DNA of 64,000 bases from Rathayibacter oskolensis. Lineage in GTDB: Bacteria > Actinomycetota > Actinomycetes > Actinomycetales > Microbacteriaceae. Below, in pieces: positions 1-10,642 of this stretch. Under the pieces are notes generated by a model. That model saw only the letters and a list, made by a program, of their open reading frames with translations. It was not told the DNA's origin and did no database searches. Numbering within the stretch: the first letter of the stretch is position 1; each line of letters starts with the position of its first letter. The stretch covers positions 992,001-1,056,000 of the forward strand of contig NZ_FXBM01000002.1 of NCBI RefSeq assembly GCF_900177245.1. The letters are read 5' to 3'. The position numbers and the translations under genes were made by a program.

Positions 1-285
1 GAAGGTCTCGTCGAAGACGAGCGAGCGCGGGTGGCCGAGGTTCCAGAGGCGGAGGAAGGCGGCGACCAGCACGACCAGCAGGGGCAGCCCGAGGTCGTAC
101 AGCCGACGACGCGCGGGAGTCGAGACGAGGCGCCCGAAGACGTCGTCGAACCAGGATCCCCGCGGCACGTCGGGGACGTCCGGCCGCGCCCGCGGCGCCC
201 GGCCCGCAGCGGTCTCGAGCGGACTCGTCGATCCCGCGGAGTCCAGGAGCAGGTCGTCGAAGTCGCGCTGCGGTCGGTCCGTCAC
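1..285 (-). CDS. Dolichyl-phosphate-mannose--protein mannosyltransferase (PMT family), N-terminal part
   Basis: Only the first 95 codons lie in the window; the frame runs off the left edge. The GTG start reads VTDRPQRDFDD, followed by a roughly 50-residue cytoplasmic, proline/arginine-rich segment. A hydrophobic stretch (LGLPLLVVLVAAFLRLW) then leads into NLGHPRSLVFDETF. That last motif, with its Asp-Glu pair at the start of the first extracytoplasmic loop, is the hallmark of the PMT/GT39 family, which transfers mannose from polyprenyl-phosphate-mannose to secreted proteins. A TAGTCT box at 292-297 ends 6 nt before the GTG, which fits leaderless transcription. A PMT gene divergent from rsmI is the usual arrangement in Microbacteriaceae. 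Function is inferred from the family; start confidence is good. Confidence 0.85.
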   Translation of the reverse strand, partial: MTDRPQRDFDDLLLDSAGSTSPLETAAGRAPRARPDVPDVPRGSWFDDVFGRLVSTPARRRLYDLGLPLLVVLVAAFLRLWNLGHPRSLVFDETF

Positions 286-305
286 CCGGCCAGACTAACG
301 GGGCG

Positions 306-1343
306 TCACGGAACGACGACGGCCCTACCGCGGATGTCCCCGTCGTGCAGTCGCCGGTACGCCTCCGGCGCGTCCTCGATCGAGAACCGCTCGGTGTGCA
401 CGCGCACGAGGCCGGCGCGGGCCAGATCGAGCACCTCCATCAGCTCGGTCCGCGATCCCCAGTAGGGAGCGCGCACAGAGGCTCCGAACGGCGACGAGAA
501 AAATCCCGTCGGCAGGATCCCGCCGCCGATGCCCACGATCTGGATCTGCCCGTCGAGCGCGACCGACTGCCGTGCGATCTCGAGGGTCGGCTCCGCGCCG
601 ACGAAGTCGAACACCGCCTCCGCGCCCTCCCCGCCGGTGAGCTCGCGGATCCGGGCGACGACCTCGGCGTCGTCGGAGCGCAGCGTCTCGTCGGCGCCGA
701 CCTCGCGCGCCAGGGCGAGCTTCTCGTCCGAGAGGTCGAGCACGACGACCCGGGCGGGTGTGATCGCCTTGAGGATCTGGATGCCGATGTGCCCGAGGCC
801 GCCGCTGCCGATCACGAGGGCGGTCGAGCCGGGCACGAGCACGGCGGCGCTCGAGCGGATCGCGTGGTACGGCGTGAGCCCGGCGTCCGTCAGCGAGACC
901 GACTCGACGGGGTCGAGGTCGCCGAGCGGCACGAGGTGGCGGACGTCGTCGATCAGGACGTACTCGGCCATCGCACCCGGCGCTCCGAGACCCGGAGGGG
1001 TGATCCCCAGCTCCGCGGCGTGCGGGCAGTAGTTCTCGCGTCCCGCGGCGCAGGCGCGGCAGACGCCGCAGCCCCAGGGTCCGTAGACGGCGACGGAGTC
1101 GCCCACCTCGACGCCGGTCACGCCGTCGCCGAGCTCGGCGACGACTCCCGCGCCCTCGTGCCCGAGGGTGAGGGGCAGGCCGTAGGTGTACTGCTCCTCG
1201 GGGAGCCCCATCACGAAGGAGTCGGAGTGGCACAGGCCCGCCGCGGTGACCCGCAGGAGGACCTGACCCGGCCCGGGCGTCGGCTTGTCGACGTCGACGA
1301 CGACCGGCTCTGCGCCGATCTCGCGGTACTGGACGGCTCTCAT
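306..1343 (-). CDS. Zinc-dependent alcohol dehydrogenase (MDR superfamily)
   Basis: This 345-residue NAD(P)-dependent medium-chain dehydrogenase oxidises alcohols or reduces aldehydes; the substrate is unknown. Visible motifs are the catalytic zinc ligands in GLCHSD (Cys about 37) and GHEGAG, the structural-zinc cysteines in CGVCRACAAGRENYC, and the Rossmann loop GSGGLGHIG. Length is normal for the family. The ATG at 1343 is chosen because AGGAG lies about 6 nt upstream and MRAVQYREIG is the usual N-terminus; an in-frame ATG at 1400 would add 19 atypical residues. It ends 20 nt before the PMT gene on the same strand and is divergent from rsmI, so it may be co-transcribed with PMT or be an insertion into the usual PMT/rsmI pair. 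Confidence 0.9.
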   Translation of the reverse strand: MRAVQYREIGAEPVVVDVDKPTPGPGQVLLRVTAAGLCHSDSFVMGLPEEQYTYGLPLTLGHEGAGVVAELGDGVTGVEVGDSVAVYGPWGCGVCRACAAGRENYCPHAAELGITPPGLGAPGAMAEYVLIDDVRHLVPLGDLDPVESVSLTDAGLTPYHAIRSSAAVLVPGSTALVIGSGGLGHIGIQILKAITPARVVVLDLSDEKLALAREVGADETLRSDDAEVVARIRELTGGEGAEAVFDFVGAEPTLEIARQSVALDGQIQIVGIGGGILPTGFFSSPFGASVRAPYWGSRTELMEVLDLARAGLVRVHTERFSIEDAPEAYRRLHDGDIRGRAVVVP

Positions 1344-1453
1344 GGCACTCCTGCTCTCCCCGGCGGGCGGCGCCGGCGGTCCATCGTGGCTGTCCGACAT
1401 GTGCCGGCCCCGTGAATCCGGAGACGCCTGCGACGGGCTGGGAGGATGGCCGC

Positions 1454-2275
1454 ATGATCATCCTCGCCGGCACGCCCATCGGAAACCTCGGCGACGCCTC
1501 CCGGCGACTCGTGGAGGCGCTCTCGAGCGCGAGGCACATCGCGGCGGAGGACACCCGCGTGACGATCCAGCTCCTCCGGGCTCTGGGCATCGAGAACCGG
1601 CCGACGCTCTACGCGCTGCACGACCACAACGAGCGGGAGCGGTCGGCCGAGCTCGTCGAGCTCGCCCGCGAGGAGGATCTCCTGGTGCTGAGCGACGCCG
1701 GCATGCCCACGGTCTCCGACCCGGGGTACCACCTGGTCGAGACGGCGGTCGCCGCCGGAGTCGCCGTCACCGCGCTCCCCGGGCCGTCGGCCGTGCTGAT
1801 GGCGCTCGCCGTGTCCGGTCTGCCGACCGACCGCTTCAGCTTCGAGGGCTTCCTGCCGCGCAAGCACGGCGAGCGCGTGTCGACCTTCCGCTCGCTCGTC
1901 GACGAGCGGCGCACCATGGTCTTCTTCGAGTCCCCGCACCGCATCGGCGACGCCCTCGCCGATCTGGTCGAGGTGATGGGGCCCGAGCGCCGCGTCGTCG
2001 TCTGCCGCGAGCTGACCAAGATGTTCGAGGAGGTGCGCCGCGGCCCCGCGGCCGAGCTGGCCGAGTGGGCGGCCGGCGGGCTCCGCGGCGAGATCTGCCT
2101 CGTCGTCGAGGGCGCGCCGGTCAGGGAGGCGTCGCTCGAGGACGCGCTCCTGGCCGTCCTCGAGCGGGTCGCGGCCGGGTCGCGGCTGAAGGGGGCATCG
2201 GCCGAGGTGGCCGAGCACACCGGCCTCTCGCGTCGCGCGCTCTACGAGGCCGCGCTCGCCTCCCGCCGCGCCTGA
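1454..2275 (+). CDS. rsmI: 16S rRNA (cytidine(1402)-2'-O)-methyltransferase
   Basis: This 273-residue SAM-dependent methyltransferase of the tetrapyrrole-methylase fold modifies the ribosomal P site at C1402. The family signatures are present: GTPIGNLGD near the N-terminus, AAEDTR at about residue 35, SDAGMPTVSDPGY at about 80-92 (SAM site), and the C-terminal ELTKMFEE. The ATG at 1454 gives the canonical MIILAGTPIGNL start; an upstream in-frame ATG at 1412 would add 14 residues. GAGGAT ends 6 nt before the ATG, which could be a leaderless -10 or a ribosome site. It starts the rsmI-metG-tatD-rsmA-ispE run common in Actinobacteria. Confidence 0.96.
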   Translation: MIILAGTPIGNLGDASRRLVEALSSARHIAAEDTRVTIQLLRALGIENRPTLYALHDHNERERSAELVELAREEDLLVLSDAGMPTVSDPGYHLVETAVAAGVAVTALPGPSAVLMALAVSGLPTDRFSFEGFLPRKHGERVSTFRSLVDERRTMVFFESPHRIGDALADLVEVMGPERRVVVCRELTKMFEEVRRGPAAELAEWAAGGLRGEICLVVEGAPVREASLEDALLAVLERVAAGSRLKGASAEVAEHTGLSRRALYEAALASRRA

Positions 2276-2331
2276 CTCCGGGCGTCGTCACACACGAGGA
2301 GGCGCTCCGCGCGAACCATAGGATGGTCGCC

Positions 2332-3909
2332 ATGTCCGACGGCGCCTCCTTCTATCTCACGACCCCGATCTTCTATGTGAACGACGTCCCGCACATCGGG
2401 CACGCCTACACCGAGGTCGCCGCCGACGTGCTCACCCGCTGGCACCGCCAGGCGGGCGACGACACCTGGCTGCTGACCGGCACCGACGAGCACGGGCAGA
2501 AGATCCTGCGCACCGCCACCGCGAACGGCACGACGCCCAAGGAGTGGGCCGACCGTCTCGTGCGGACGGCGTGGCAGCCGCTGCTCGAGACCATCGACAT
2601 CGCCAACGACGACTTCATCCGCACGACCGACGAGCGGCACGAGGTCAACGTGCAGAAGTTCCTCCAGAAGCTCTACGACGCGGGCGCGATCTACACCGGC
2701 GAGTACGAGGGCTACTACTGCGTCGGCTGCGAGGAGTACAAGCAGCTCTCCGACCTCGAGGAGGGCACCGGCGACTACACCGGGCAGTACGTCTGCAAGA
2801 TCCACTCGAAGCCGGTCGAGCTGCTGAAGGAGAAGAACTACTTCTTCACGATGAGCGACTACACCGAGCGCCTGCTCGCGCTCTACGAGGAGCGGCCCGA
2901 CTTCGTGCAGCCCGAGTCGGCGCGCAACGAGGTGGTCAGCTTCGTGCGCCAGGGCCTCGCCGACCTCTCGATCTCGCGCTCCAGCTTCGACTGGGGCGTG
3001 AAGGTGCCGTGGGACGACTCGCACGTCGTCTACGTCTGGTTCGACGCGCTCCTGAACTACATCACCGCGGTCGGCTACGGCCAGGACGAGGCCGAGTTCG
3101 AGCGCCGCTGGCCGGCGACCCACATCGTCGGCAAGGACATCCTGCGGTTCCACGCGGTGATCTGGCCCGCGATGCTGATGGCCGCGGGGCTCGAGGTGCC
3201 CAAGCAGGTCTTCGGCCACGGCTGGCTGCTCGTCGGCGGCGAGAAGATGTCGAAGTCGAAGCTCACCGGCATCGCGCCCGAGCAGATCACCGACACCTTC
3301 GGCTCCGATGCGTTCCGCTACTACTTCATGCGCGCGATCACCTTCGGCCAGGACGGCTCGTTCTCGTGGGAGGACCTGTCGGCCCGCTACCAGGCCGAGC
3401 TCGCGAACGGCTTCGGCAACCTCGCCTCCCGGGTGATCGCGATGCTGCACCGCTACTACGACGGCGTCGTGCCCGAGGCGGGCGCGCCGACCGAGGCGGA
3501 GGAGCGCGTCCAGCGGACCGTCGCGGAGGCGGCCCTCACGGCCGACCGCGCGGTCGACGCCCTCGCGATCCACGACGCCATCACCGCGGTGTGGACCATC
3601 GTCGACGAGCTGAACGGCTACATCACCGAGCAGGAGCCGTGGGCCCTCGCGAAGGCGGGCGACCGCGAGCGCCTCGGCACCGTGCTCTACACGGCGTCGG
3701 AGGGGCTGCGCGCCCTGGCGGTGCTGCTCTCGCCGGTCGTGCCCCGCGCGACCACCTCGCTCTGGGAGGCGCTCGGCGTGGAGGCGTCGCTCGGGTCGCT
3801 CACGGAGCAGCGGATCCGCGAGGCGGGGGAGTGGGGCCGCCTGCCGGTCGGCACGACCGTCGGCACGCTGGCCCCGCTGTTCCCGCGCATCGAGGTGCCG
3901 GTCTCCTGA
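2332..3909 (+). CDS. metG: Methionine--tRNA ligase
   Basis: This class Ia aminoacyl-tRNA synthetase of 525 residues charges tRNA-Met in the cytoplasm. HIGH is at residues 21-24 and KMSKS at about 305-309. The connective-peptide zinc knuckle is a single set (CVGC followed by CKIH), so it is the one-zinc type. There is no C-terminal EMAP-like dimerisation domain, which fits the short bacterial form. A TAGGAT box at 2319-2324 followed by 7 nt and ATG supports leaderless initiation at 2332; an ATG at 2323 overlaps that box and is less likely. Confidence 0.97.
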   Translation: MSDGASFYLTTPIFYVNDVPHIGHAYTEVAADVLTRWHRQAGDDTWLLTGTDEHGQKILRTATANGTTPKEWADRLVRTAWQPLLETIDIANDDFIRTTDERHEVNVQKFLQKLYDAGAIYTGEYEGYYCVGCEEYKQLSDLEEGTGDYTGQYVCKIHSKPVELLKEKNYFFTMSDYTERLLALYEERPDFVQPESARNEVVSFVRQGLADLSISRSSFDWGVKVPWDDSHVVYVWFDALLNYITAVGYGQDEAEFERRWPATHIVGKDILRFHAVIWPAMLMAAGLEVPKQVFGHGWLLVGGEKMSKSKLTGIAPEQITDTFGSDAFRYYFMRAITFGQDGSFSWEDLSARYQAELANGFGNLASRVIAMLHRYYDGVVPEAGAPTEAEERVQRTVAEAALTADRAVDALAIHDAITAVWTIVDELNGYITEQEPWALAKAGDRERLGTVLYTASEGLRALAVLLSPVVPRATTSLWEALGVEASLGSLTEQRIREAGEWGRLPVGTTVGTLAPLFPRIEVPVS

Positions 3910-3936
3910 TCGGCGCGCCGCGTCCGCAGGGAGGTC

Positions 3937-3968
3937 GGTCTCGATAGCCCCCGAGGCGTATCGAGACC
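3937..3968. repeat. Intergenic palindrome, TCTCGATA family
   Basis: A 10-bp perfect inverted repeat (GGTCTCGATA and TATCGAGACC) with a 12-nt loop lies between metG and tatD. Related but variable copies occur at 23141-23175 and 29212-29277, with degraded pieces near 17055 and 52868. It resembles dispersed extragenic palindromes of Microbacteriaceae and may act as a terminator for metG; that role is inference. Confidence 0.7.
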
Positions 3969-4020
3969 CCGCCACCGGGCCCCGGGCCCTCCCGCAAGCC
4001 CTCCCGGTAGCCTGGAGCGC

Positions 4021-4944
4021 ATGACCGACAGCCAGCACGTCCGCGCCCGCGAGAACACCTCCGGCCGCGACCTGACGTACCCGCCGCTGCCCGAAGCGCT
4101 CGTCGTCCCCGTCTACGACAACCACACCCACCTCGAGATCGCCGACGGACTCGAGCCCCTCGACTACCGCGAGCAGCTCGACCGCGCCTCGACCGTGGGC
4201 GTCCGCGGCGTCGTCCAGGTCGGCACCGACGTCGAGACGAGCCGCTGGTCGGCCGAGATGGCCGCCTCCGAGCCCCGCATGCTCGCCGCCGTGGCGATCC
4301 ACCCCAACGAGGCCCCCGAGCTGGAGGCGCGCGGCGAGCTCGACGACGCGCTCGCCGTCATCGCCGAGCTCGCGACCCAGCCCAGGGTCCGCTCCGTCGG
4401 CGAGACCGGGCTCGACTTCTTCCGCACCGGCGAGAGCGGGCGCGGCGCGCAGTACCGCTCCTTCGAGGAGCACATCCGCATCGCCAAGGAGGCCGGAGTC
4501 GCGCTGCAGATCCACGACCGCGACGCCCACCGCGAGGTCATCGACACCCTGCGCAGGGCGGGCGCCCCCGAGCGCACCGTCTTCCACTGCTTCTCGGGCG
4601 ACGCCGAGATGGCCCGCATGTGCGCGGACGAGGGCTGGTACCTCTCCTTCGCGGGCAACATCACGTTCAAGAACGCCGACTCGCTCCGTGAGGCGCTCGC
4701 CGCCACTCCGCGGCATCTGATCCTCGTCGAGACCGACGCGCCGTTCCTCACCCCGAGCCCGTTCCGCGGCCGGCCGAACGCGCCCTACCTGATCCCCCAC
4801 ACGGTGCGGGCGATGGCCGCGTACCTCGAGACCGACGTGGGGCACCTGGCCGCGACGATCGCCTCCAACACCGAGCAGGTCTACGGCGAGTGGGGCGGCG
4901 AGGTCGGCTCCGAGCCGTCGGAGCCGGTCGGACCGCTGGCATGA
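4021..4944 (+). CDS. tatD: TatD family metal-dependent hydrolase (putative DNase)
   Basis: This 307-residue TIM-barrel hydrolase belongs to a family with 3'-5' exonuclease and DNA-repair roles. Metal ligands are visible in order: DNHTHLE near residue 40, GETGLDFF at about 133, LQIHDRDAH at about 163, FHCFSG at about 185, and [15 protein letters not shown] near 240. About 30 residues precede the first histidine motif. A TAGCCT box at 4008-4013 lies 7 nt before the ATG. The TGA stop overlaps the rsmA ATG (ATGA), so the two are translationally coupled. Confidence 0.93.
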   Translation: MTDSQHVRARENTSGRDLTYPPLPEALVVPVYDNHTHLEIADGLEPLDYREQLDRASTVGVRGVVQVGTDVETSRWSAEMAASEPRMLAAVAIHPNEAPELEARGELDDALAVIAELATQPRVRSVGETGLDFFRTGESGRGAQYRSFEEHIRIAKEAGVALQIHDRDAHREVIDTLRRAGAPERTVFHCFSGDAEMARMCADEGWYLSFAGNITFKNADSLREALAATPRHLILVETDAPFLTPSPFRGRPNAPYLIPHTVRAMAAYLETDVGHLAATIASNTEQVYGEWGGEVGSEPSEPVGPLA

Positions 4945-5918
4945 CCGGTCGTCACGCGGCCGAGGCCGACGCGGTGGCGATCCCTCGGCTGCTCGGCCCT
5001 GCCGAGATCCGCGACCTCGCGCAGCTCCTCGACGTCACGCCGACCAAGAAGCTCGGTCAGAACTTCGTGCACGATGCCAACACGGTGCGCCGCATCGTCA
5101 AGCTCGCCGGGGTGCAGGCGGGCGAGACCGTGGTCGAGATCGGACCGGGGCTCGGCTCTCTCACGCTGGGGCTCCTCGAGGCGGGCGCCGCCGTCGTCGC
5201 GGTCGAGATCGACGGCCGCCTCGCCGAGCAGCTGCCCCGGACCGTCGGGCTGATGGCGCCCGGAGCCGACCTCGCGGTCGTGCACGCCGACGCGATGCGC
5301 GTCGTGGAGCTGCCGGGGGAGCCCGCGCGCCTCGTGGCGAACCTCCCCTACAACATCTCGGTCCCGGTGCTGCTGCACTTCCTCGAGTACTTCCCGAGCA
5401 TCGCCTCGGGAGTCGTGATGGTCCAGTCCGAGGTGGGGCACCGGCTCGCCGCCGGCCCCGGCTCGAAGGTCTACGGCGGCCCGAGCGTCAAGGCCGCCTG
5501 GTTCGGCTCGTTCACGACGGGCGGCACCGTCTCGCGCCAGATATTCTGGCCCGTGCCCAACGTCGACAGCGTGCTGGTCGCGTTCGAGCGCGGAGAGGAG
5601 CCGGGCGACGAGACCCTGCGCCGCGCGGTGTTCGCCGTGGTCGACGCGGCCTTCGCCCAGCGGAGGAAGATGCTCCGCCAGTCGCTGTCGAGCCTGTTCG
5701 GCTCCAGCGCCGCGGCGGTCGTCGCACTGGAGGCGGCCGGGGTGCCGCAGACGGCCCGCGGCGAGGAGCTGGGCGTCGACGAGTTCGTCGCTCTGGGCCG
5801 CTCGCTCGACCCGGCTCGCGTGCCGGTCAGGGGTGGTCGGGTCCCCGCGGAGGCGCTCGACGAGGACGCCGTGGCGGGCCCCTCCGGCGAGGACGAGGGC
5901 CCCTCCGCCACCCTGTAG
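4941..5918 (+). CDS. rsmA: 16S rRNA (adenine(1518)-N6/adenine(1519)-N6)-dimethyltransferase
   Basis: This 325-residue KsgA/RsmA enzyme dimethylates the two adenines of the 3' terminal 16S helix. Motifs visible are KLGQNFVHD (about residues 36-44), the SAM loop [12 protein letters not shown], and the catalytic [11 protein letters not shown]. The C-terminal RRKMLRQSL is also typical. The last 40 residues or so are a variable, acidic tail. The ATG at 4941 overlaps the tatD stop. Placement next to ispE is classical in Actinobacteria. Confidence 0.96.
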   Translation: MTGRHAAEADAVAIPRLLGPAEIRDLAQLLDVTPTKKLGQNFVHDANTVRRIVKLAGVQAGETVVEIGPGLGSLTLGLLEAGAAVVAVEIDGRLAEQLPRTVGLMAPGADLAVVHADAMRVVELPGEPARLVANLPYNISVPVLLHFLEYFPSIASGVVMVQSEVGHRLAAGPGSKVYGGPSVKAAWFGSFTTGGTVSRQIFWPVPNVDSVLVAFERGEEPGDETLRRAVFAVVDAAFAQRRKMLRQSLSSLFGSSAAAVVALEAAGVPQTARGEELGVDEFVALGRSLDPARVPVRGGRVPAEALDEDAVAGPSGEDEGPSATL

Positions 5919-5927
5919 CTTGGAGGC

Positions 5928-6863
5928 ATGGCCCACCTCGCGATGTCGACCCGGGTCCATGCGCGAGCGCCCGGCAAGATCAACGTCTTCCTCAAGGTGG
6001 GCGCGGTCCGCGACGACGGCTACCACGAGCTGGCGACCGCGTTCCAGTCGCTCTCGCTCTACGAGGACGTCTTCGCCTCCGACGCCCCCGACTTCTCGGT
6101 CGAGTTCTCGGGGTCGATCGACTCCCGCGGGCTCGCCGTCGACGGCTCGAACCTCGCGATCAAGGCGGCCAGGGCGCTCGCTCGCGCGACCGGCTACCGC
6201 GGAGGCGTCCACCTCGAGATCGAGAAGAACGTGCCGATCGCCGGGGGGATGGGAGGCGGCTCCGCCGACGCCGCTGCGACCCTCCTCGCCTGCGACGCGC
6301 TCTGGGGCACCGCCTGCACCAGGGAGCAGCTCCTCGGCATCGCGTCGAGCCTCGGCGCCGACGTGCCCTTCTCCTTCACCGGAGGCACCGCGATCGGAGT
6401 CGGCCGCGGTGACGAGCTGAGCCCCGCGCTGGCGAAGGGCCGCTTCGAGTGGGTGCTGGTGCTGTCGGAGGAGGGGCTCTCGACCCCCGAGGTCTACCGC
6501 GAGCTCGATCGCCACCGCGAGCGGCACCTGCACGACTTCCGCCCGATCGCCGCGACGCCGAGCATCGACCCGAACGTGCTGCAGGCTCTGCGCGCGGGCG
6601 ACGCGGCGATGCTCGCCGATGCGATGCACAACGACCTCCAGGCGCCGGCGCTGCACCTGCAGCCCGGACTCGCCCGCATCCTCGAGCGAGGCGAGGAGAG
6701 CGGCGCGCTCGGCGGCCTGGTCTCGGGCTCCGGGCCGACCGTCGCCTTCCTGGCACCCGACGCCGACGCCGCGAGGGAGCTGCAGCTCGAGCTGAGCGGG
6801 GCGCGTCTGCGCGCGGTGAGGGTCACCGGTCCGGTGCACGGGGCGCGCATCCTCTCGAGCTGA
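5928..6863 (+). CDS. ispE: 4-(cytidine 5'-diphospho)-2-C-methyl-D-erythritol kinase
   Basis: This 311-residue GHMP kinase of the MEP isoprenoid pathway phosphorylates CDP-methylerythritol. Motifs visible are [12 protein letters not shown] near the N-terminus, the ATP-binding loop [14 protein letters not shown] (about 104-117) and [13 protein letters not shown] near residue 265. The ATG at 5928 is 6 nt after a TAGCTT box (5916-5921), which favours leaderless initiation there; the alternative ATG at 5943 ([12 protein letters not shown]) also fits family alignments. It is 9 nt after rsmA but appears to have its own promoter. Confidence 0.95.
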   Translation: MAHLAMSTRVHARAPGKINVFLKVGAVRDDGYHELATAFQSLSLYEDVFASDAPDFSVEFSGSIDSRGLAVDGSNLAIKAARALARATGYRGGVHLEIEKNVPIAGGMGGGSADAAATLLACDALWGTACTREQLLGIASSLGADVPFSFTGGTAIGVGRGDELSPALAKGRFEWVLVLSEEGLSTPEVYRELDRHRERHLHDFRPIAATPSIDPNVLQALRAGDAAMLADAMHNDLQAPALHLQPGLARILERGEESGALGGLVSGSGPTVAFLAPDADAARELQLELSGARLRAVRVTGPVHGARILSS

Positions 6864-6944
6864 GCCGCGCCGCCCGGGCCGCGCCGGAGCGACCCTGCGT
6901 GCACCCGCAGTCAAGACCCGACCTCGTGGCCTAGAGTGCCGCTC

Positions 6945-8480
6945 ATGCCCCCCAGACGAGCCGCACTCCTCGCGATCCTCACGGGGATCATCGCCGCCGC
7001 CGTCTCCCTCGCAAGCGCCGAGCTCGTCGCGGTGTTCACCGGCGCGGGAGGCAGCCCGATCGTCGCGGTCGGCGGCTTCGTCATCGACATCGTCCCTCCG
7101 GGCGTCAAGGACGCCGTCATCGCCCTGTTCGGCACGGGCGACAAGCTCGTGCTCCTGGTCTCGGTCGCGATCGCGGTCGCCGTGCTCTCGGTCGCGGCGG
7201 GCCTGCTCGAGTACCGCAAGCCTCCGCTCGGCGTCCTCGTGCTCGCGGTCGTCGCGGGCCTCGGCGCTCTCGCAGCGGTCACGCGCGAGGGGGCGTCGGG
7301 GCTCGCAGCGGCTCCGAGCGTCGTCGGCATGATCGTCGGCGCGGCGTTCCTGCGCGGGGCGGCCGCTCGCCTCCGCGGCTGGGAGGAGGAGCCGGCGACC
7401 GGCACGACCGACCGGCGCTCCTTCCTCCGCCTCGTCGGCATCGCCGGTGCCGCGGCGGTCGTCGTCGGCGTGGGCGCGCGCATGGTGACCGCCGCCTCCT
7501 CCGCCGTCACGGCCGTGCGCGAGGCCGTGAAGCTGCCCGCCCCCGCCTCGACGGCTCCTGCCGTGCCCGCCGGCGCGGTCCTCGACGACATCGAGGGGAT
7601 CACCCCGTTCCAGACCTCGAACGCCGACTTCTACCGCATCGACACGGCGCTGTCGGTCCCGTCCGTCGACCCGGCCGACTGGTCGCTCCGCATCACCGGC
7701 ATGGTCGAGGAGGAGGTGACCATCACCTGGGACGAGCTCCTCGCGCTCCCGCTCGAGGAGCACCTCGTCACGCTGTCGTGCGTCTCGAACGAGGTCGGCG
7801 GCGACCTGATCGGCACGGCCCTGTGGCTCGGGTACCCGATCCGCGAGCTCCTCGCCCGCGCCCGCCCGACCGCCGGCGCCGACATGGTGCTCTCGCGCAG
7901 CGTCGACGGATTCACCGCCTCCAGCCCGCTCGAGGTCCTGCAGGACGAGGGGCGCGCGAGCATCGTCGCCGTCGGGATGAACGGCGAGCCGCTCCCGGTG
8001 GAGCACGGCTTCCCTGCGCGGCTGGTCGTCCCCGGTCTCTACGGCTACGTCTCGGCCACCAAGTGGGTGACCGAACTCAAGGTCACGACCTTCGCCGACG
8101 ATCTCGCCTACTGGTCGACCCGCGGCTGGACCGAGCGCGGGCCGATCAAGATCGAGTCGCGGATCGACGTCCCGCGGCAGGGTCAGGCCGTCGCCGCCGG
8201 CACGGTCGCGGTCGCCGGAGTCGCCTGGGCGCCGCACACCGGCATCTCGGCGGTCGAGGTGCAGGTCGACGGAGGCGCGTGGCAGCCCGCGCGCCTCGCC
8301 GACGCCGTCACGGCCGACACCTGGATCCAGTGGGTGTACGAGTGGGAGGCGATCGCCGGCGACCACGTCCTCCTCGTACGGGCCACCGACTCCGAGGGCC
8401 AGGTGCAGACCTCGGAGGAGGCGCCCCCCGCCCCCGACGGCGCCTCCGGCTGGCACCTCCGCACCGTCACCGTGGCCTGA
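6945..8480 (+). CDS. Membrane-anchored molybdopterin oxidoreductase (sulfite oxidase family)
   Basis: This 511-residue protein begins with about four transmembrane helices in its first 130 residues. A short TDRRSFLRLVGIAGAAAVVVG stretch near 160 resembles a Tat-type internal signal/anchor. The rest is a sulfite-oxidase-like molybdopterin domain, with the molybdenum-ligating cysteine in TLSCVSNEVGGD, and a C-terminal Ig-like Mo-co dimerisation domain (EVQVDGGAWQPA). The catalytic domain should face outside the membrane. The substrate cannot be told from the sequence. The ATG at 6945 is preceded by TAGAGT with a 7-nt gap; an in-frame GTG at 6936 overlaps that box. Confidence 0.88.
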   Translation: MPPRRAALLAILTGIIAAAVSLASAELVAVFTGAGGSPIVAVGGFVIDIVPPGVKDAVIALFGTGDKLVLLVSVAIAVAVLSVAAGLLEYRKPPLGVLVLAVVAGLGALAAVTREGASGLAAAPSVVGMIVGAAFLRGAAARLRGWEEEPATGTTDRRSFLRLVGIAGAAAVVVGVGARMVTAASSAVTAVREAVKLPAPASTAPAVPAGAVLDDIEGITPFQTSNADFYRIDTALSVPSVDPADWSLRITGMVEEEVTITWDELLALPLEEHLVTLSCVSNEVGGDLIGTALWLGYPIRELLARARPTAGADMVLSRSVDGFTASSPLEVLQDEGRASIVAVGMNGEPLPVEHGFPARLVVPGLYGYVSATKWVTELKVTTFADDLAYWSTRGWTERGPIKIESRIDVPRQGQAVAAGTVAVAGVAWAPHTGISAVEVQVDGGAWQPARLADAVTADTWIQWVYEWEAIAGDHVLLVRATDSEGQVQTSEEAPPAPDGASGWHLRTVTVA

Positions 8481-8563
8481 GCGGGCCGTCCCACCCCTCC
8501 TCGCGCTGTCGCGCCGCCGCTCTGCCGCGCCTCCACTCTGTCGCCCCTCGCTCTGTCGACCCT

Positions 8564-8788
8564 CCAAGAGTTGTCGTACTCGGGTATCGAGTGCGACAAC
8601 TCCTGGACAGTCGCCGCATCCCCGTCTCCCCGCCCCGCGCCGAGACTCCAAGAGTTGTCGTCCTCGGGTATCGAGTACGACAACTTTTGGACAGTGCCGG
8701 CTTCTGGGCGGTGGCCGCGCTCGTCCCGGCGACCCGCGCCGAGACTCCAGGAGTTGTCGTAGTGGGCGTCGAGTACGACAACTCTTGG
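8564..8788. repeat. Three spaced 42-43 bp palindromes
   Basis: The 374-nt gap between the molybdoenzyme and the ABC-F gene holds three imperfect palindromes at 8564-8606, 8648-8690 and 8747-8788. Each has arms of about 19 nt sharing GAGTTGTCG and CGACAACT, a GGGTAT or GGCGT centre, and the flanks CTCCA and TGGACAGT/TGGAGAGT. Start-to-start spacing is 84 and 99 nt; the spacers are mostly unrelated, although CGAGACT precedes copies 2 and 3. No open frame in the gap looks real. Confidence 0.9.
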
Positions 8789-8854
8789 AGAGTGGGCGGG
8801 CGGAGCCGGGCTCCCGCGACCGGCCCTCGACGCGAGCGCCTAGGCTGGATCCCT

Positions 8855-10636
<1,782 letters not shown>

Positions 10637-10642
10637 GGCGAG

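Noticed and set aside
31-465. Plus-strand frame of 144 codons at the left edge
   Set aside because: It overlaps the PMT and alcohol dehydrogenase genes on the other strand and is Arg/Pro-rich without motif.
4881-8651. Long minus-strand open frame opposite rsmA, ispE and the molybdoenzyme
   Set aside because: It overlaps three clearly recognised plus-strand genes, with composition typical of an antisense shadow.
8564-8788. CRISPR array
   Set aside because: Only three repeats, each a near-complete palindrome longer than usual, with spacers of unequal length and no cas genes.
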